Made by a program: the position numbers and the translations under genes | Shown: piece after piece, positions 45,359 to 53,889 of the stretch | Layout of the letters: every line of letters begins with the position of its first letter | Numbering within the stretch: position 1 is the stretch's first letter | Assembly: GCF_000969905.1 (NCBI RefSeq) | Contig: NZ_CP009520.1 | Span: 3,658,001 to 3,722,000 of the forward strand | Origin: Methanosarcina vacuolata Z-761 | GTDB taxonomy: Archaea > Halobacteriota > Methanosarcinia > Methanosarcinales > Methanosarcinaceae | Length of the DNA stretch: 64,000 bases | Direction: 5' to 3' | Notes under the pieces: model-generated | Seen by the model: only the letters and a program-made list of their open reading frames with translations | Told to the model about the DNA's origin: nothing | Databases searched by the model: none

Positions 45359-45802
45359 ATGAAACACTTTCCGAAAAATGCAATCTTACAACTACCTGCT
45401 GAATTTGCATTTCAGGTGATCCATAATACCGGTATAAGATGTATATCAAATTATCGCTCCGAATAGAAGAAATGTATGCCTGGAAAATAAGAACTGTGGT
45501 ATCAGGAAAGTTTTAAATCTAATGTAAACCTTTAACTCGAAAAAGGTTAACAATACTTTAAATTTTCAGTTGCTATACAGCTTTCAGGACTGGAATTAAC
45601 CATCATAAGTTATCATTATAAAGCTGACAAGTTTATTCGAGTCTTCAGTTTCTATATCAAATATTACAGCTTTAAAACATATTACAATCTTAAACTTACA
45701 CTGGATTTTCCTGCCTGCCAATTCAAGGACGTAAAAAACTGACAGGCTTAAAAAAGACGAAAAAATGAGAATAACTGAGTAAAATTGATACGAGGAAAAA
45801 AT
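45359..45802. other. Leader region of the biotin transporter operon
   Basis: This is the region between the tRNA and bioY. It contains the BirA-type palindrome (45522-45553) and a TATA-like TTTTAAATC just upstream of it, which would give a leader of about 260 nt before bioY. No riboswitch is recognised. Confidence 0.55.
45522..45553 (+). promoter_or_regulatory. Candidate BirA biotin operator
   Basis: ATGTAAACC, 14 nt, GGTTAACAA closely follows the TTGTAAACC-N14-16-GGTTTACAA signal known for BirA-regulated biotin genes. The right arm is as GGTTAACAA in many genomes. It overlaps the expected transcription start of the bioY operon. Confidence 0.6.
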
Positions 45803-46366
45803 GTGTACATAAAAAACAAAGAGCCTTACTTCAACCGGACTCCTGAACTAAGGATGATGGTTTTCGCATCTCTTTTTGCAGCCCTGACCGCCGTAGGGGC
45901 TTATATACAGATTCCTATACCTTTCTCTCCTGTCCCCGTTACACTGCAGGTATTCTTTGTCCTGCTTGCAGGAAGCATGTTGAAAAGCAAATGGGGAGGC
46001 TTGAGCATGATAGTGTATACCCTTCTCGGCATAGCAGGGCTTCCTGTGTTTGCAGGAGGCAGTTCTGGAATGGGAGTGCTTTTTGGGCCCACAGGCGGAT
46101 ACATAACTGGCTTCATTCTGGCGGCGTATGCTATAGGAAAGCTTTCCGAAAAGGCTGAAAAGTCTGATAAATCCGGTCTCTTTATCAATGCCCTTAATAT
46201 GAGTGCAGGAGTCCTGATTCTCTATGCATGCGGATTTATTCAATTGATGTTTGTAGCTGACATGGGACCTGGAACATCCCTTGCTCTTGGTGTCATTCCT
46301 TTTCTGCCTGGAGAAATTGTAAAAACTGGAGTTGCCGCATATATTGCTTCAACCTACAAGCTCTAA
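45803..46366 (+). CDS. bioY: Biotin ECF transporter S component BioY
   Basis: This 187-residue integral membrane substrate-binding component has about six spans. The BioY fingerprint is visible: AYIQIPIPFSPVPVTLQVFF (biotin site), the VYTLLGIAGLPVFAGGSSGM region, and GPTGGYITGF. A GTG start (45803) with GAGG 7 nt upstream is chosen. The in-frame TTG at 45785 would be longer without a ribosome site, and the ATG at 45801 is out of frame. It imports biotin with the ATPases and EcfT encoded downstream. Confidence 0.93.
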   Translation: MYIKNKEPYFNRTPELRMMVFASLFAALTAVGAYIQIPIPFSPVPVTLQVFFVLLAGSMLKSKWGGLSMIVYTLLGIAGLPVFAGGSSGMGVLFGPTGGYITGFILAAYAIGKLSEKAEKSDKSGLFINALNMSAGVLILYACGFIQLMFVADMGPGTSLALGVIPFLPGEIVKTGVAAYIASTYKL

Positions 46367-46487
46367 AGCTACTTCCATTTAATTTTTTGTAGATCAGCAG
46401 AAAATAAAGGCGAAACTCAAATTTTCAGTACAAGTTATAATAATTTATAATAAATTTGAAATGAGACAATAAAAATTTAGAGTAAAC

Positions 46488-47312
46488 ATGATCAGGCTTG
46501 AAAAAGTGAGTTACAGTTATCCTGATGGTACCCCAGCGCTTGAGAATATAAACCTGGTTATAAAAAAAGGGGAATTCATAGGGGTAATAGGGAAAAACGG
46601 AAGCGGCAAATCCACACTTGCCCTTCAACTCAGTGGACTCCTGAAACCTCAGGCTGGCAGAGTGATGATAAGAGGAATGGACACCCGTGACCCCTCAAAT
46701 CTTCCAGGAATCAGGAAACTCGCAGGTATCGTTTTCCAGAATCCTGAGACTCAATTTGTGGGTCGGACAGTTGAAGAAGACCTGGCTTTCGGCCCAGAGA
46801 ATCTCTGCCTTCCACCTGTGGAAATTAGAAAGTGTGTGGAGATGGCGCTTGCCGAAACCGGGCTTGAGAAGTACAGGCACCGTTCTCCGAAAGCCCTGAG
46901 TGGAGGACAGGGACAGTGTGTAGCTCTGGCAGGAATTCTTGCAATGAATCCTGAATGCCTTATCGTGGATGAGGTAACTTCCATGCTTGACCCTGAGTCC
47001 GGAATAGCTGTTCTGGAAATCATAAAAAAACTGCACAGGAAAGGAAAAACCATTGTATATATCACTCACAATCTCGAAGAACTTCATGACGCAGACAGAG
47101 TCATTGTCATGGAAAAAGGGAAAATAAGGCTTGAAGGCGAGCCAGAAAGCATTTTTTCCGATATTTCCCTCCAGACATTTGGGCTTTCCCTACCTTCTTT
47201 GATTGAGCTGGCTGAGAACTTGAAAATGCACGGAATAATAATTCCCTGGGAAAAAACCTCTTCTCCCCAGAGCTTTGCAGAGGAAATATGCCGATTATTC
47301 TTGAAAACGTAA
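46488..47312 (+). CDS. ecfA1: ECF transporter ATPase A1
   Basis: This is the first of two ABC ATPases driving the biotin (and perhaps other) ECF transporter. In its 274 residues, Walker A GKNGSGKS starts near residue 37, the Q-loop is VFQNPETQFV, the signature ALSGGQGQCVALAG near 135, and Walker B CLIVDEVTSMLDP near 160. The signature ends Q-G-Q-C-V where most ECF ATPases have Q-x-Q-R-V, a mild oddity. It overlaps the second ATPase gene by 25 nt. It follows bioY by 121 nt. Confidence 0.93.
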   Translation: MIRLEKVSYSYPDGTPALENINLVIKKGEFIGVIGKNGSGKSTLALQLSGLLKPQAGRVMIRGMDTRDPSNLPGIRKLAGIVFQNPETQFVGRTVEEDLAFGPENLCLPPVEIRKCVEMALAETGLEKYRHRSPKALSGGQGQCVALAGILAMNPECLIVDEVTSMLDPESGIAVLEIIKKLHRKGKTIVYITHNLEELHDADRVIVMEKGKIRLEGEPESIFSDISLQTFGLSLPSLIELAENLKMHGIIIPWEKTSSPQSFAEEICRLFLKT

Positions 47313-48124
47313 GTTTTTCCTACTCCAGAAAGACTCCTCTCGAAACTCTCGCATTGAGAGATATCAACCTGCGGATAGAGAAAGGAGAGTTTGTGGGAAT
47401 ACTGGGAGAAAAAGGCGCAGGGAAATCTACTCTAACAAAACTTTTCAACGGGATTTTAAAACCAGAAACAGGAACCATTCGCGTGGATGGGCTTGATCCT
47501 TCTTTAAGAGAGACGAAACGCAGGATAGGAATGGTTTTTCAGCAGACTGCTGACCAGCTCTTTTGTAAGACCGTATATGAGGAAATAGCTTTCGGGCCCC
47601 TGAACTTTGGGTACTCGAAAAAAGAAACCGAGGAAATGGTATATGAGGCAATTGAAGCTGTCGCTCTTGACCAGAGTGAGCTTTCTCGAGACCCTTTTAG
47701 CCTGAGTGGAGGAGAAATGCAAAGAGTTGCTCTTGCAAGCGCCCTTGCCCTCAGGCCGGACTATCTTGTACTGGACGAACCAATAACAGGGCTTGACCCG
47801 GCCGGGAAAAAGGACATTCTTGAGACACTTAAAAGAGTTAAAGAGAAGGGTACTGCGATCATAACCGTAACCCATAATCTTAAAGGATTCTTTCCCTTGC
47901 TAGAAAGAATAGTGCTCATAAGGGAAGGAAGAATAATTTTTCAGGGAAGCCGGGAAAGCTACCTCGAAAAAGGATTCGAGCCTCTCCCGCCTATAGCTTC
48001 CATGATGAAAGAACTTAGAGCAAGAGGACTGCCAGTAGACACTGCAGTCTTCACGGTTGAAGAAGCTCTTAAAGAGGTTCTGAGATTAAAATCGACCCAT
48101 GGAACAGAAAATAATGGGAACTAA
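47288..48124 (+). CDS. ecfA2: ECF transporter ATPase A2
   Basis: This is the second ABC ATPase of the ECF energising module (278 residues). Walker A is GEKGAGKS, with GEKG in place of the usual G-x-N-G. The Q-loop is VFQQTADQLFCKTV, the signature SLSGGEMQRVALASALAL, and Walker B YLVLDEPITGLDP. EcfA1 and EcfA2 form the heterodimer that couples to EcfT. The start overlaps the preceding gene, implying coupled translation. A 16-bp repeat array begins 5 nt after the stop. Confidence 0.93.
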   Translation: MPIILENVSFSYSRKTPLETLALRDINLRIEKGEFVGILGEKGAGKSTLTKLFNGILKPETGTIRVDGLDPSLRETKRRIGMVFQQTADQLFCKTVYEEIAFGPLNFGYSKKETEEMVYEAIEAVALDQSELSRDPFSLSGGEMQRVALASALALRPDYLVLDEPITGLDPAGKKDILETLKRVKEKGTAIITVTHNLKGFFPLLERIVLIREGRIIFQGSRESYLEKGFEPLPPIASMMKELRARGLPVDTAVFTVEEALKEVLRLKSTHGTENNGN

Positions 48125-48128
48125 AACA

Positions 48129-48208
48129 GGAATTCACTAAAACTGTAATTCACTAAAAAAGGAATTCACTAAAAAAGGAATTCACTAAAAAAGGAATTCA
48201 CTAAAACG
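48129..48208. repeat. 16-bp tandem repeat, 5 copies
   Basis: Five units of GGAATTCACTAAAAAA (first two diverged) begin 5 nt after the ecfA2 stop codon and fill most of the 139-nt spacer before ecfT. There is no reading frame of interest. Confidence 0.92.
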
Positions 48209-48263
48209 GGAAGCTTCGGAAAATTCCTGAAAGATAATTTATAAGGAGAAAGTCGAAGGAAAT

Positions 48264-49037
48264 ATGCAGGAACCTGTTTTCAGTTACGTGCCAGGGGCTT
48301 CCATTCTCCACAGGCTTGACCCCAGGACAAAAATTGCAGCCGTGATGCTGCTTGGAATTCTGACGTTCAAAATAGGGAATTTTGCAGGAATAGGGGCTCT
48401 TTTCGCTTTTTTCTTTGCCCTTGCTTTACTCTCAGGACTGCCAATGAAAGTGTTTTTCAGGGCAGTAAGGCCGATGATGCTGTTTATATTTTTTATTTTT
48501 CTCACACAGCTATTTTTTACCGATGGAAAAACCCTTGCTTCGTACTGGATTCTGCAGCCAAGTCTGGAAGGGATGGAAAAAGGGCTCAAACTTGCTGCCC
48601 GATTTATACTACTTTTGCTTTTTGGAGCCCTCCTGACAGCCAGTACTGACCCATCGGCAATTACCTGCGGCATAGAAAGGATGCTAAGGCCTTTACCATT
48701 GCGCTGGCTGGGAATCAGCTCTTTTGAACTTGCTACGATGATGAATATCTCTATAGCGTTTCTTCCCCTTCTGTTCGAGAGAGTAGAGCGGACAAAAGCA
48801 GCTCAGAAAGCAAGAGGAATGGATTTCGTAAAAAATCCTCTCCGTTCAATCCCTGCTCTTGCAATTCCTTTGCTAAGAGGTGTAATCAGGGACGCTGAAG
48901 AACTGGCCCTCGCAATGGAGAGCAGAGGTTATCAGGGAAGCAAAAGGACCTCGATACACGAACTTTCCATGCAGAAAAGGGACTGGGAAGCTCTTTTTAC
49001 CCTTGCACTTATTATCACCTTCATTTTGGTTCTTTAA
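48264..49037 (+). CDS. ecfT: ECF transporter transmembrane protein EcfT
   Basis: This 257-residue membrane scaffold connects the S component to the ATPases. Five to six spans (IAAVMLLGILTFKIG...; MLFIFFIFLTQLFF; FILLLLFGALL) precede the coupling region EDA-type ERVERTKAAQKARGMDF and LLRGVIRDAEELALAMESRG, both typical of EcfT/CbiQ. The start has AAGGAGAAAG upstream. It belongs to the bioY-ecfA1-ecfA2-ecfT order, though a repeat array separates it from ecfA2. Confidence 0.93.
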   Translation: MQEPVFSYVPGASILHRLDPRTKIAAVMLLGILTFKIGNFAGIGALFAFFFALALLSGLPMKVFFRAVRPMMLFIFFIFLTQLFFTDGKTLASYWILQPSLEGMEKGLKLAARFILLLLFGALLTASTDPSAITCGIERMLRPLPLRWLGISSFELATMMNISIAFLPLLFERVERTKAAQKARGMDFVKNPLRSIPALAIPLLRGVIRDAEELALAMESRGYQGSKRTSIHELSMQKRDWEALFTLALIITFILVL

Positions 49038-49120
49038 ATACAGTATAAAGAAAGATTTTAAGATACAACCGAGGTTCTGACAATTTTCTTAGATGGCGCA
49101 GTTCTTAAAAAGATATTAGT

Positions 49121-49140
49121 ATATGAACAACTGTTCATAT
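49121..49140 (+). promoter_or_regulatory. SmtB/ArsR-type operator
   Basis: ATATGAACA-AC-TGTTCATAT is a perfect 9-2-9 inverted repeat, the classic pattern bound by SmtB/ArsR metal sensors. It overlaps the first ATG of the arsR gene. An upstream TATA-like AGATATTAGTATAT would place the transcription start inside or just after the operator, giving a nearly leaderless mRNA. Confidence 0.8.
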
Positions 49141-49492
49141 GTTCATGCAAGAGAAATGTGAAAGAGTGGATTCAAAGCAACTGGAAAAACTGTTAGAAAA
49201 TGTTCCGGGCCCCGAAAGTGTCACGCGGATGGCTGCGGTGTTTCAGGCGCTCCAGTCCGATACACGCCTTAAGATCCTTTTTTTACTAAAGCAAAAAGAG
49301 ATGTGCGTCTGTGAACTGGAACAGGCGCTTAGTGTCACTCAATCTGCAGTCTCTCATGGGCTTCGCACCCTAAGGCAGCTTGACCTCGTTCGGGTCAGAA
49401 GGGAGGGAAAATTCACGATTTATTATATTGCAGACGAGCATGTCCGCACGCTAATTGAAATGTGCCTTGAACATGTGGAGGAAAAAGCATGA
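49139..49492 (+). CDS. ArsR/SmtB-family metal-responsive repressor
   Basis: This 117-residue winged-helix repressor has the recognition helix in LSVTQSAVSHGLRTLRQL and the wing in VRREGKFTIYYIAD. The CVC motif in EMCVCELEQAL, in the position used by As(III), Cd(II) and Pb(II) sensors, and a C-terminal His/Glu/Cys-containing helix (HVRTLIEMCLEHVEE) offer metal sites. A second ATG six bases downstream is also possible. The stop overlaps the permease start by 4 nt (ATGA), so the two form one regulated operon behind the 49121 operator. Confidence 0.92.
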   Translation: MFMQEKCERVDSKQLEKLLENVPGPESVTRMAAVFQALQSDTRLKILFLLKQKEMCVCELEQALSVTQSAVSHGLRTLRQLDLVRVRREGKFTIYYIADEHVRTLIEMCLEHVEEKA

Positions 49493-50919
49493 ACTTCGAA
49501 TTTCTAAACACTCTTCTGGTCTTTTTTTCAGGGGTTCTCATAGAATCCTGGAAAACCTTCGTAGAAATGGCTCCCTATCTTATTTTCGGCCTGGGTATTG
49601 CAGGTCTTCTGAATATCCTGGTACCTGACCAGAAGATTGTGGAATACCTTGGAGCATCGGCGGGAAAAATTCGCTCTGTTATCAATGCCGCCCTTGCAGG
49701 TCTTCCCCTACCTCTCTGCTCCTGCGGAGTGATCCCTGCCGCGATGTCGATCCGAAAAAGGGGAGCTAATCGGGGAGCAACCCTTTCTTTCCTGATCTCA
49801 ACTCCCGAGACAGGGGTTGACTCAATAGCAGTTACTTATGCTCTTATGGACCCCCTGATGGCAGTTTTCCGCCCACTTGCTGCTCTCGTTACTGCTGTTC
49901 TTACAGGGCTTGCAGATAATTTTTTGATAGGGGAACATCTGGAAAAAAAGAATATCCAAAAACAGGAAATCCAAAAACAGGAAACCAAAAAACAGGAAAA
50001 TCCTGGGAAAAAAGCAGGAGTTCTTGCAGTCTCGACCTTGATTGGAGCTCCCTTACAGGAAAAAACATGCAGCTCTTCCTCATGTAGTTGCCATAAGCCA
50101 GCAGATTCCGGTAACAGAGAAAACGAGTATGTAAGCACTACAACTGAGGCTATGGAAGTAATGCCCTCAGGAGCAAAACCTCTGGAAATCAATAATAAAT
50201 CTGAAAATGTCCGAAAACTTGCCTTAGTAAGCCCAGACTTCCAGAAAGAGGGCTCTTCATGCGGCTGTGGGAAATGTGGGTCCGAAGAAAAAGAACCGAG
50301 AAAAGAAGGGAAAGATAAAGAACCCGGAAAAGATAAAAATAACAAAGAATCGGTAAAAGCCAGGTTGATTAAAGGAATAAAATATGCTTATATCGAGCTG
50401 CCAGCCGAGATTTCCAAATGGATGATCATCGGAATCTTTTTTGCAGGAATAATTTCCTATGCAGTTCCCGATAGCCTTATCCAGAATTATCTGGGAGGAG
50501 GATTTGTATCAATGCTGGTCATGCTCATTGTGGGAATTCCTCTTTATATCTGCGCTACAGCTTCTACCCCTCTTGCCGCAAGTCTTATAGCCAAGGGCAT
50601 GAGTCCAGGCACTGCTTTTGTTTTTCTCCTCGCAGGGCCGGCAACCAATGTAGCAACTATAACGATGGTTGCCCGCTTCCTTGGAAAACGTTCGGCAGCT
50701 CTGTATCTTGGGATGATTTCTCTCTGCGCTCTTGGGGCAGGTTTCCTTCTGGACTGGTTTTATCTAAAACTCGGGATCAGTGCGATAGCAACTGTGGGAA
50801 CTGCAAAAGAACTGCTCCCCGAAGACCTGAAGTTGGGTTTTGCGTTTATCCTTCTCCCCTTGATGGTATATGGAATTTTTCGAAAAGAAAAAGAATGCGG
50901 CTGCTCGGAATGCCACTAA
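49489..50919 (+). CDS. Permease of the SO_0444/ArsP-like (DUF318) family, Cys-rich
   Basis: This 476-residue membrane permease has two halves of four spans each and the family motif PLPLCSCGVIPAA with SFLISTPETGVDS in the first half and a second-half counterpart VGIPLYICATASTPLAA. Between the halves lies a long cytoplasmic insertion carrying repeated KQE units and two Cys clusters (CSSSSCSCH; SSCGCGKCG). The C-terminus adds ECGCSECH. Members export Cu, Zn or organoarsenicals. The Cys-rich insert suggests soft-metal binding, as does the ArsR partner. The substrate is not determinable. Confidence 0.88.
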   Translation: MNFEFLNTLLVFFSGVLIESWKTFVEMAPYLIFGLGIAGLLNILVPDQKIVEYLGASAGKIRSVINAALAGLPLPLCSCGVIPAAMSIRKRGANRGATLSFLISTPETGVDSIAVTYALMDPLMAVFRPLAALVTAVLTGLADNFLIGEHLEKKNIQKQEIQKQETKKQENPGKKAGVLAVSTLIGAPLQEKTCSSSSCSCHKPADSGNRENEYVSTTTEAMEVMPSGAKPLEINNKSENVRKLALVSPDFQKEGSSCGCGKCGSEEKEPRKEGKDKEPGKDKNNKESVKARLIKGIKYAYIELPAEISKWMIIGIFFAGIISYAVPDSLIQNYLGGGFVSMLVMLIVGIPLYICATASTPLAASLIAKGMSPGTAFVFLLAGPATNVATITMVARFLGKRSAALYLGMISLCALGAGFLLDWFYLKLGISAIATVGTAKELLPEDLKLGFAFILLPLMVYGIFRKEKECGCSECH

Positions 50920-51013
50920 AGTAGAAGATGCCAGAAGAAGGAAACATGAAAATAGTGAAGGGGATAGAAAAGGTACCAGAATAATATAAATCCTCACAAA
51001 TAGAATAATCTAT

Positions 51014-51955
51014 ATGCAGGAAAATCCCGAATCTCAAGAAAAAAAGGTAACTAAAGGATACTTTTTTGAAGTTCCAGGGGTACCTAAAGCCAAATCTGAA
51101 GAGGAACCATGTGTGAGACCTGAGAGAAAAAACGAAGAGGAAATCAGTGGAAGTACTGCACCTCTGGAAAGAGAAGAGCCGAAAAAAAACGAATCCAAAC
51201 CTGAAGGGAAACTTGAAACTGGCTATACCGAGGAGTCCTGGGCAAAACCTGAAAGAGGTATGGAAGAAAAAGAAAAACAAGGAAGCTCCAGATCCGAAGA
51301 GAAAATAATCCCGAAAGAAAGTGAATTCAAGGCTCCGGGAGAACTTGAAACCGGCTATACTGAGAAATCCTGGACAAAGCCTATAGATATGCAAGAGAGA
51401 GTCGTTATAGAACCTGAGGAGAAAAAAGAAGAGGAAGCCGCTAAAGGGACTGGCGAGAAAGTCAGAGAAGAAACAAAGGAAGCCGGGGAAGAAGTTAAAG
51501 AAGAAGCTAAAGAAGAAACTAAAGAAGAAGCTAAAGAAGAAGCTAAAGAAGAAGCTAAGGAAGAAGCTAAAGAAGAAGCTAAGGAAGAAGCTAAAGAAGA
51601 AGCTAAAGAAGAAGCTAAAGAAGAAGCTAAGGAAGAAGCTAAAGAAGAAGCTAAGGAAGAAGCTAAAGAAGAAGCTAAGGAAGAAGCTAAAGAAGAAGCT
51701 AAGGAAGAAGCTAAAGAAGAAAAGCGCACTGCCTACACTATGAAAAAGCGTCTGACTAAAAGCAAGAAAGAACGTATGCTCTTCGGAGTTTGTGGAGGGT
51801 TGGGTGAATACTTTGACATTGACCCGACCTTTATAAGGCTTGCTTTTGCAGCCCTAGCTCTGCAAGGAGGAATTGGTATTGTCCTGTATATTATCCTGGC
51901 AATACTTATGCCCTCGGGGGATGGATATAAAATGATTCCCGGCTCAGAGAAGTGA
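51014..51955 (+). CDS. PspC-domain protein with long (AKEE)n repeat
   Basis: This 313-residue protein has no signal peptide. The first 170 residues are Glu/Lys-rich and include a duplicated 'ELETGYTE(E/K)SW' motif. A run of about 19 AKEE units (about 175-235) should form a long charged helix. The C-terminal 65 residues are a PspC domain: MLFGVCGGLGEYFDIDPTFI then a membrane segment (IGIVLYIILAILMP). PspC proteins sit at the membrane and respond to envelope stress. The N-terminal coiled rod is unusual. It starts at an ATG close to a TATA-like AATATAAATC. Confidence 0.85.
   Translation: MQENPESQEKKVTKGYFFEVPGVPKAKSEEEPCVRPERKNEEEISGSTAPLEREEPKKNESKPEGKLETGYTEESWAKPERGMEEKEKQGSSRSEEKIIPKESEFKAPGELETGYTEKSWTKPIDMQERVVIEPEEKKEEEAAKGTGEKVREETKEAGEEVKEEAKEETKEEAKEEAKEEAKEEAKEEAKEEAKEEAKEEAKEEAKEEAKEEAKEEAKEEAKEEAKEEAKEEAKEEKRTAYTMKKRLTKSKKERMLFGVCGGLGEYFDIDPTFIRLAFAALALQGGIGIVLYIILAILMPSGDGYKMIPGSEK
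51499..51721 (+). repeat. 12-bp in-frame repeat (AKEE)n
   Basis: There are about 19 tandem units of GAAGCTAAAGAA/GAAGCTAAGGAA coding Ala-Lys-Glu-Glu. Alternation of AAA and AAG in the Lys codon marks higher-order duplication. The antisense strand is also open (Ser-Leu-Ala repeats) but is not a gene. Confidence 0.95.
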
Positions 51956-52578
51956 TTTTCAGCGATGAAATCTTACAAAGTTTTATCTGACATAAAAGTT
52001 CTTGAAATAATTTTCATATTTTTGTGCATGTTATTCAATGAATTTCATGCTCGTTTTTGAAATTTTCGTTTTCTTAGCTTCCCGTTTTTCAGCTTTTAAA
52101 TCTATATAGGAGCTAGACTATATTAGCATGAAAATTAGCATGAAAATTAGCATGAAAATACTGTTATCTGCAAGCACTTTCATTGGTTGTGCATGTTGTT
52201 CAAAGAATATCATGTGCGCTTTTTGTAAACTGAAACACAAATATTGAAGAATTACAGGATACACATTTTTTTAACTGTGCTCTTTTCTTAAATTACCTGA
52301 TTCAGACACTCTCTATCACTGTCATGTGAAAATGAGATTCAAAGCGCAAGTCTGTGAATTTTCGGAGTAAACATTAACTTATTAATTTTTAAGTCCGCCA
52401 GTTTGTAAAGTCTCAGAAAACAATAACAATAACATGTAGCTGGCGCTTAAATGACCAGAATTTCATATCAAAAAATTTCGACAAGCTTTTATATAGTTGA
52501 GAGAAAAAATAATATTAAGAGAAAAATATTCTTATTATTGAGCAGGCCTAGCTTTTTGGCGCCAGATGAGGTAAGCAA
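51956..52578. other. Intergenic gap
   Basis: This region lies upstream of the membrane ferredoxin gene. The phrase ATTAGCATGAAA is repeated three times at about 52123-52156. A 61-codon frame at 52451-52636 overlaps the next gene and is not supported. No RNA gene is seen. Confidence 0.45.
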
Positions 52579-53742
52579 GTGTTTCAATCAAACAAAAGCG
52601 AGAGTAAAGGAGCACGATGCGGTACAGACCATTTAAAGTATTCTTTCGCGGTCAGTTTTACTGCGGCAGTTATCACTGGTTTAATCTTATATTTTCTTGT
52701 AGGAAAGGGAGATTCTTCTTCAGCTCGCCTGGCAGTCACCGCATTTATTGTCATAATAGGTACAGCACTGACTTTTTTCATCCTGTGGACTGGAAGAGTC
52801 AACCTTCTCCGCATGGTAACTTTTATTGGAATGGATGGTTTAATTTTCACCATCGCACTTAGTCTGGAACATGAAGTGCACAGGGGCAGCATTCTGCTGA
52901 CCAGTCAAGCCTTGAACAATAATAGCGTTCCCATCTGTCCGATCACCATCCCGTTCGTAGCAGTACCATACTTTACCGAGGGAAAAATGGTCTTCCCATC
53001 CCCAGTCACATCGCTATTTGCCGTTCTCTTTATGTGGCTCGGTCTTGTACTTATCCTGGGAAGAGGGTGGTGTGGCTGGATATGTTTCTTCGGATGGATG
53101 GACCAGTTTTTTGCTTCTCTATTAAAGAAGCCGATCATACCTCTTGAAAACCCCCCAAAATGGGCAAAGTTGTTTCCTTACGCATTTATGTTGTTCCTGA
53201 TCCTTGTCAGCGCTGTCTTTCTGATACCTATCTTCTGCGCTTTTATATGCCCGCTGCGGATTATCTACGATCCACCAGGTGTAACAACGACCTTTGAGTG
53301 GATCACAGCTCTGATATTCGTTACTGGTGGGCTGATCTTCCTGGTGATAGGCCCGCTGCTCACAAAGAAAAGGCTGTTCTGTAGCTTTATATGCCCGCTT
53401 ATGCCTGCCAATACTCTAATTGGGGTTATCAATCCGTTTAAGGTAAAAATCGACACAAACCTCTGCAAGAAATGCGGCTTGTGCGTGAAAAGTTGTGAGT
53501 TGTTCGCGATCACCAAAGAATCGCTTGCGAAAGGAAGAACAACAATCGAGTGCGCCAAGTGCGGAAAATGTATGGACAAATGTCCTGCAGGTGCGATCAA
53601 TTACAAGCTGATGTTTACTGACCAGACCATAAGATTATTTTTTATTCCGCTGGCAATTATCTTTAACCTGCTCATTGCGTCAGGCTTCATATGGACGGTT
53701 GTACACTACCTGATGACCGGCGAAATAGTGAGTTTCCAATAA
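52579..53742 (+). CDS. Membrane-bound ferredoxin of NapH/CcoG type
   Basis: This 387-residue protein has about six membrane spans and two [4Fe-4S] clusters near the C-terminus (CKKCGLCVKSCE and CAKCGKCMDKCP), followed by one more span. Further Cys pairs lie at membrane edges (GRGWCGWICFFGW; FCAFICPLR; FCSFICPLM), as in NapH and CcoG/FixG-type proteins that pass electrons through the membrane. A GTG start with GAGGTAAG upstream is used. It heads a trio with a 36-residue membrane peptide and a CcdA-like protein. Its redox partner is unknown. Confidence 0.85.
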   Translation: MFQSNKSESKGARCGTDHLKYSFAVSFTAAVITGLILYFLVGKGDSSSARLAVTAFIVIIGTALTFFILWTGRVNLLRMVTFIGMDGLIFTIALSLEHEVHRGSILLTSQALNNNSVPICPITIPFVAVPYFTEGKMVFPSPVTSLFAVLFMWLGLVLILGRGWCGWICFFGWMDQFFASLLKKPIIPLENPPKWAKLFPYAFMLFLILVSAVFLIPIFCAFICPLRIIYDPPGVTTTFEWITALIFVTGGLIFLVIGPLLTKKRLFCSFICPLMPANTLIGVINPFKVKIDTNLCKKCGLCVKSCELFAITKESLAKGRTTIECAKCGKCMDKCPAGAINYKLMFTDQTIRLFFIPLAIIFNLLIASGFIWTVVHYLMTGEIVSFQ

Positions 53743-53768
53743 TTGCATTTACTTATTGACTGGTAATA

Positions 53769-53879
53769 ATGGAAGTTTCTGAAATGGCTATTGACAAAAA
53801 GAATATCAGGATATGGGTAATGTATCTGTACATGGTTCTCATTGTGATCATTGGCTTTTCTTTGTTAGCAAAGTCATGA
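53769..53879 (+). CDS. 36-residue single-span membrane peptide
   Basis: A short frame (MEVSEMAIDKKNIRIWVMYL then one hydrophobic helix VLIVIIGFSLLAKS) lies between two membrane-protein genes, 26 nt after one and 10 nt before the other. Size and single span recall small cofactors such as CcoS. The gene is too short for most gene finders. Sequence support is positional only. Confidence 0.5.
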   Translation: MEVSEMAIDKKNIRIWVMYLYMVLIVIIGFSLLAKS

Positions 53880-53889
53880 GCGGTGGCTG

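Noticed and set aside
51355-51729. 124-codon Ser-Leu-Ala repeat frame
   Set aside because: It is antisense to the (AKEE)n repeat of the PspC protein, open only because of the repeat.
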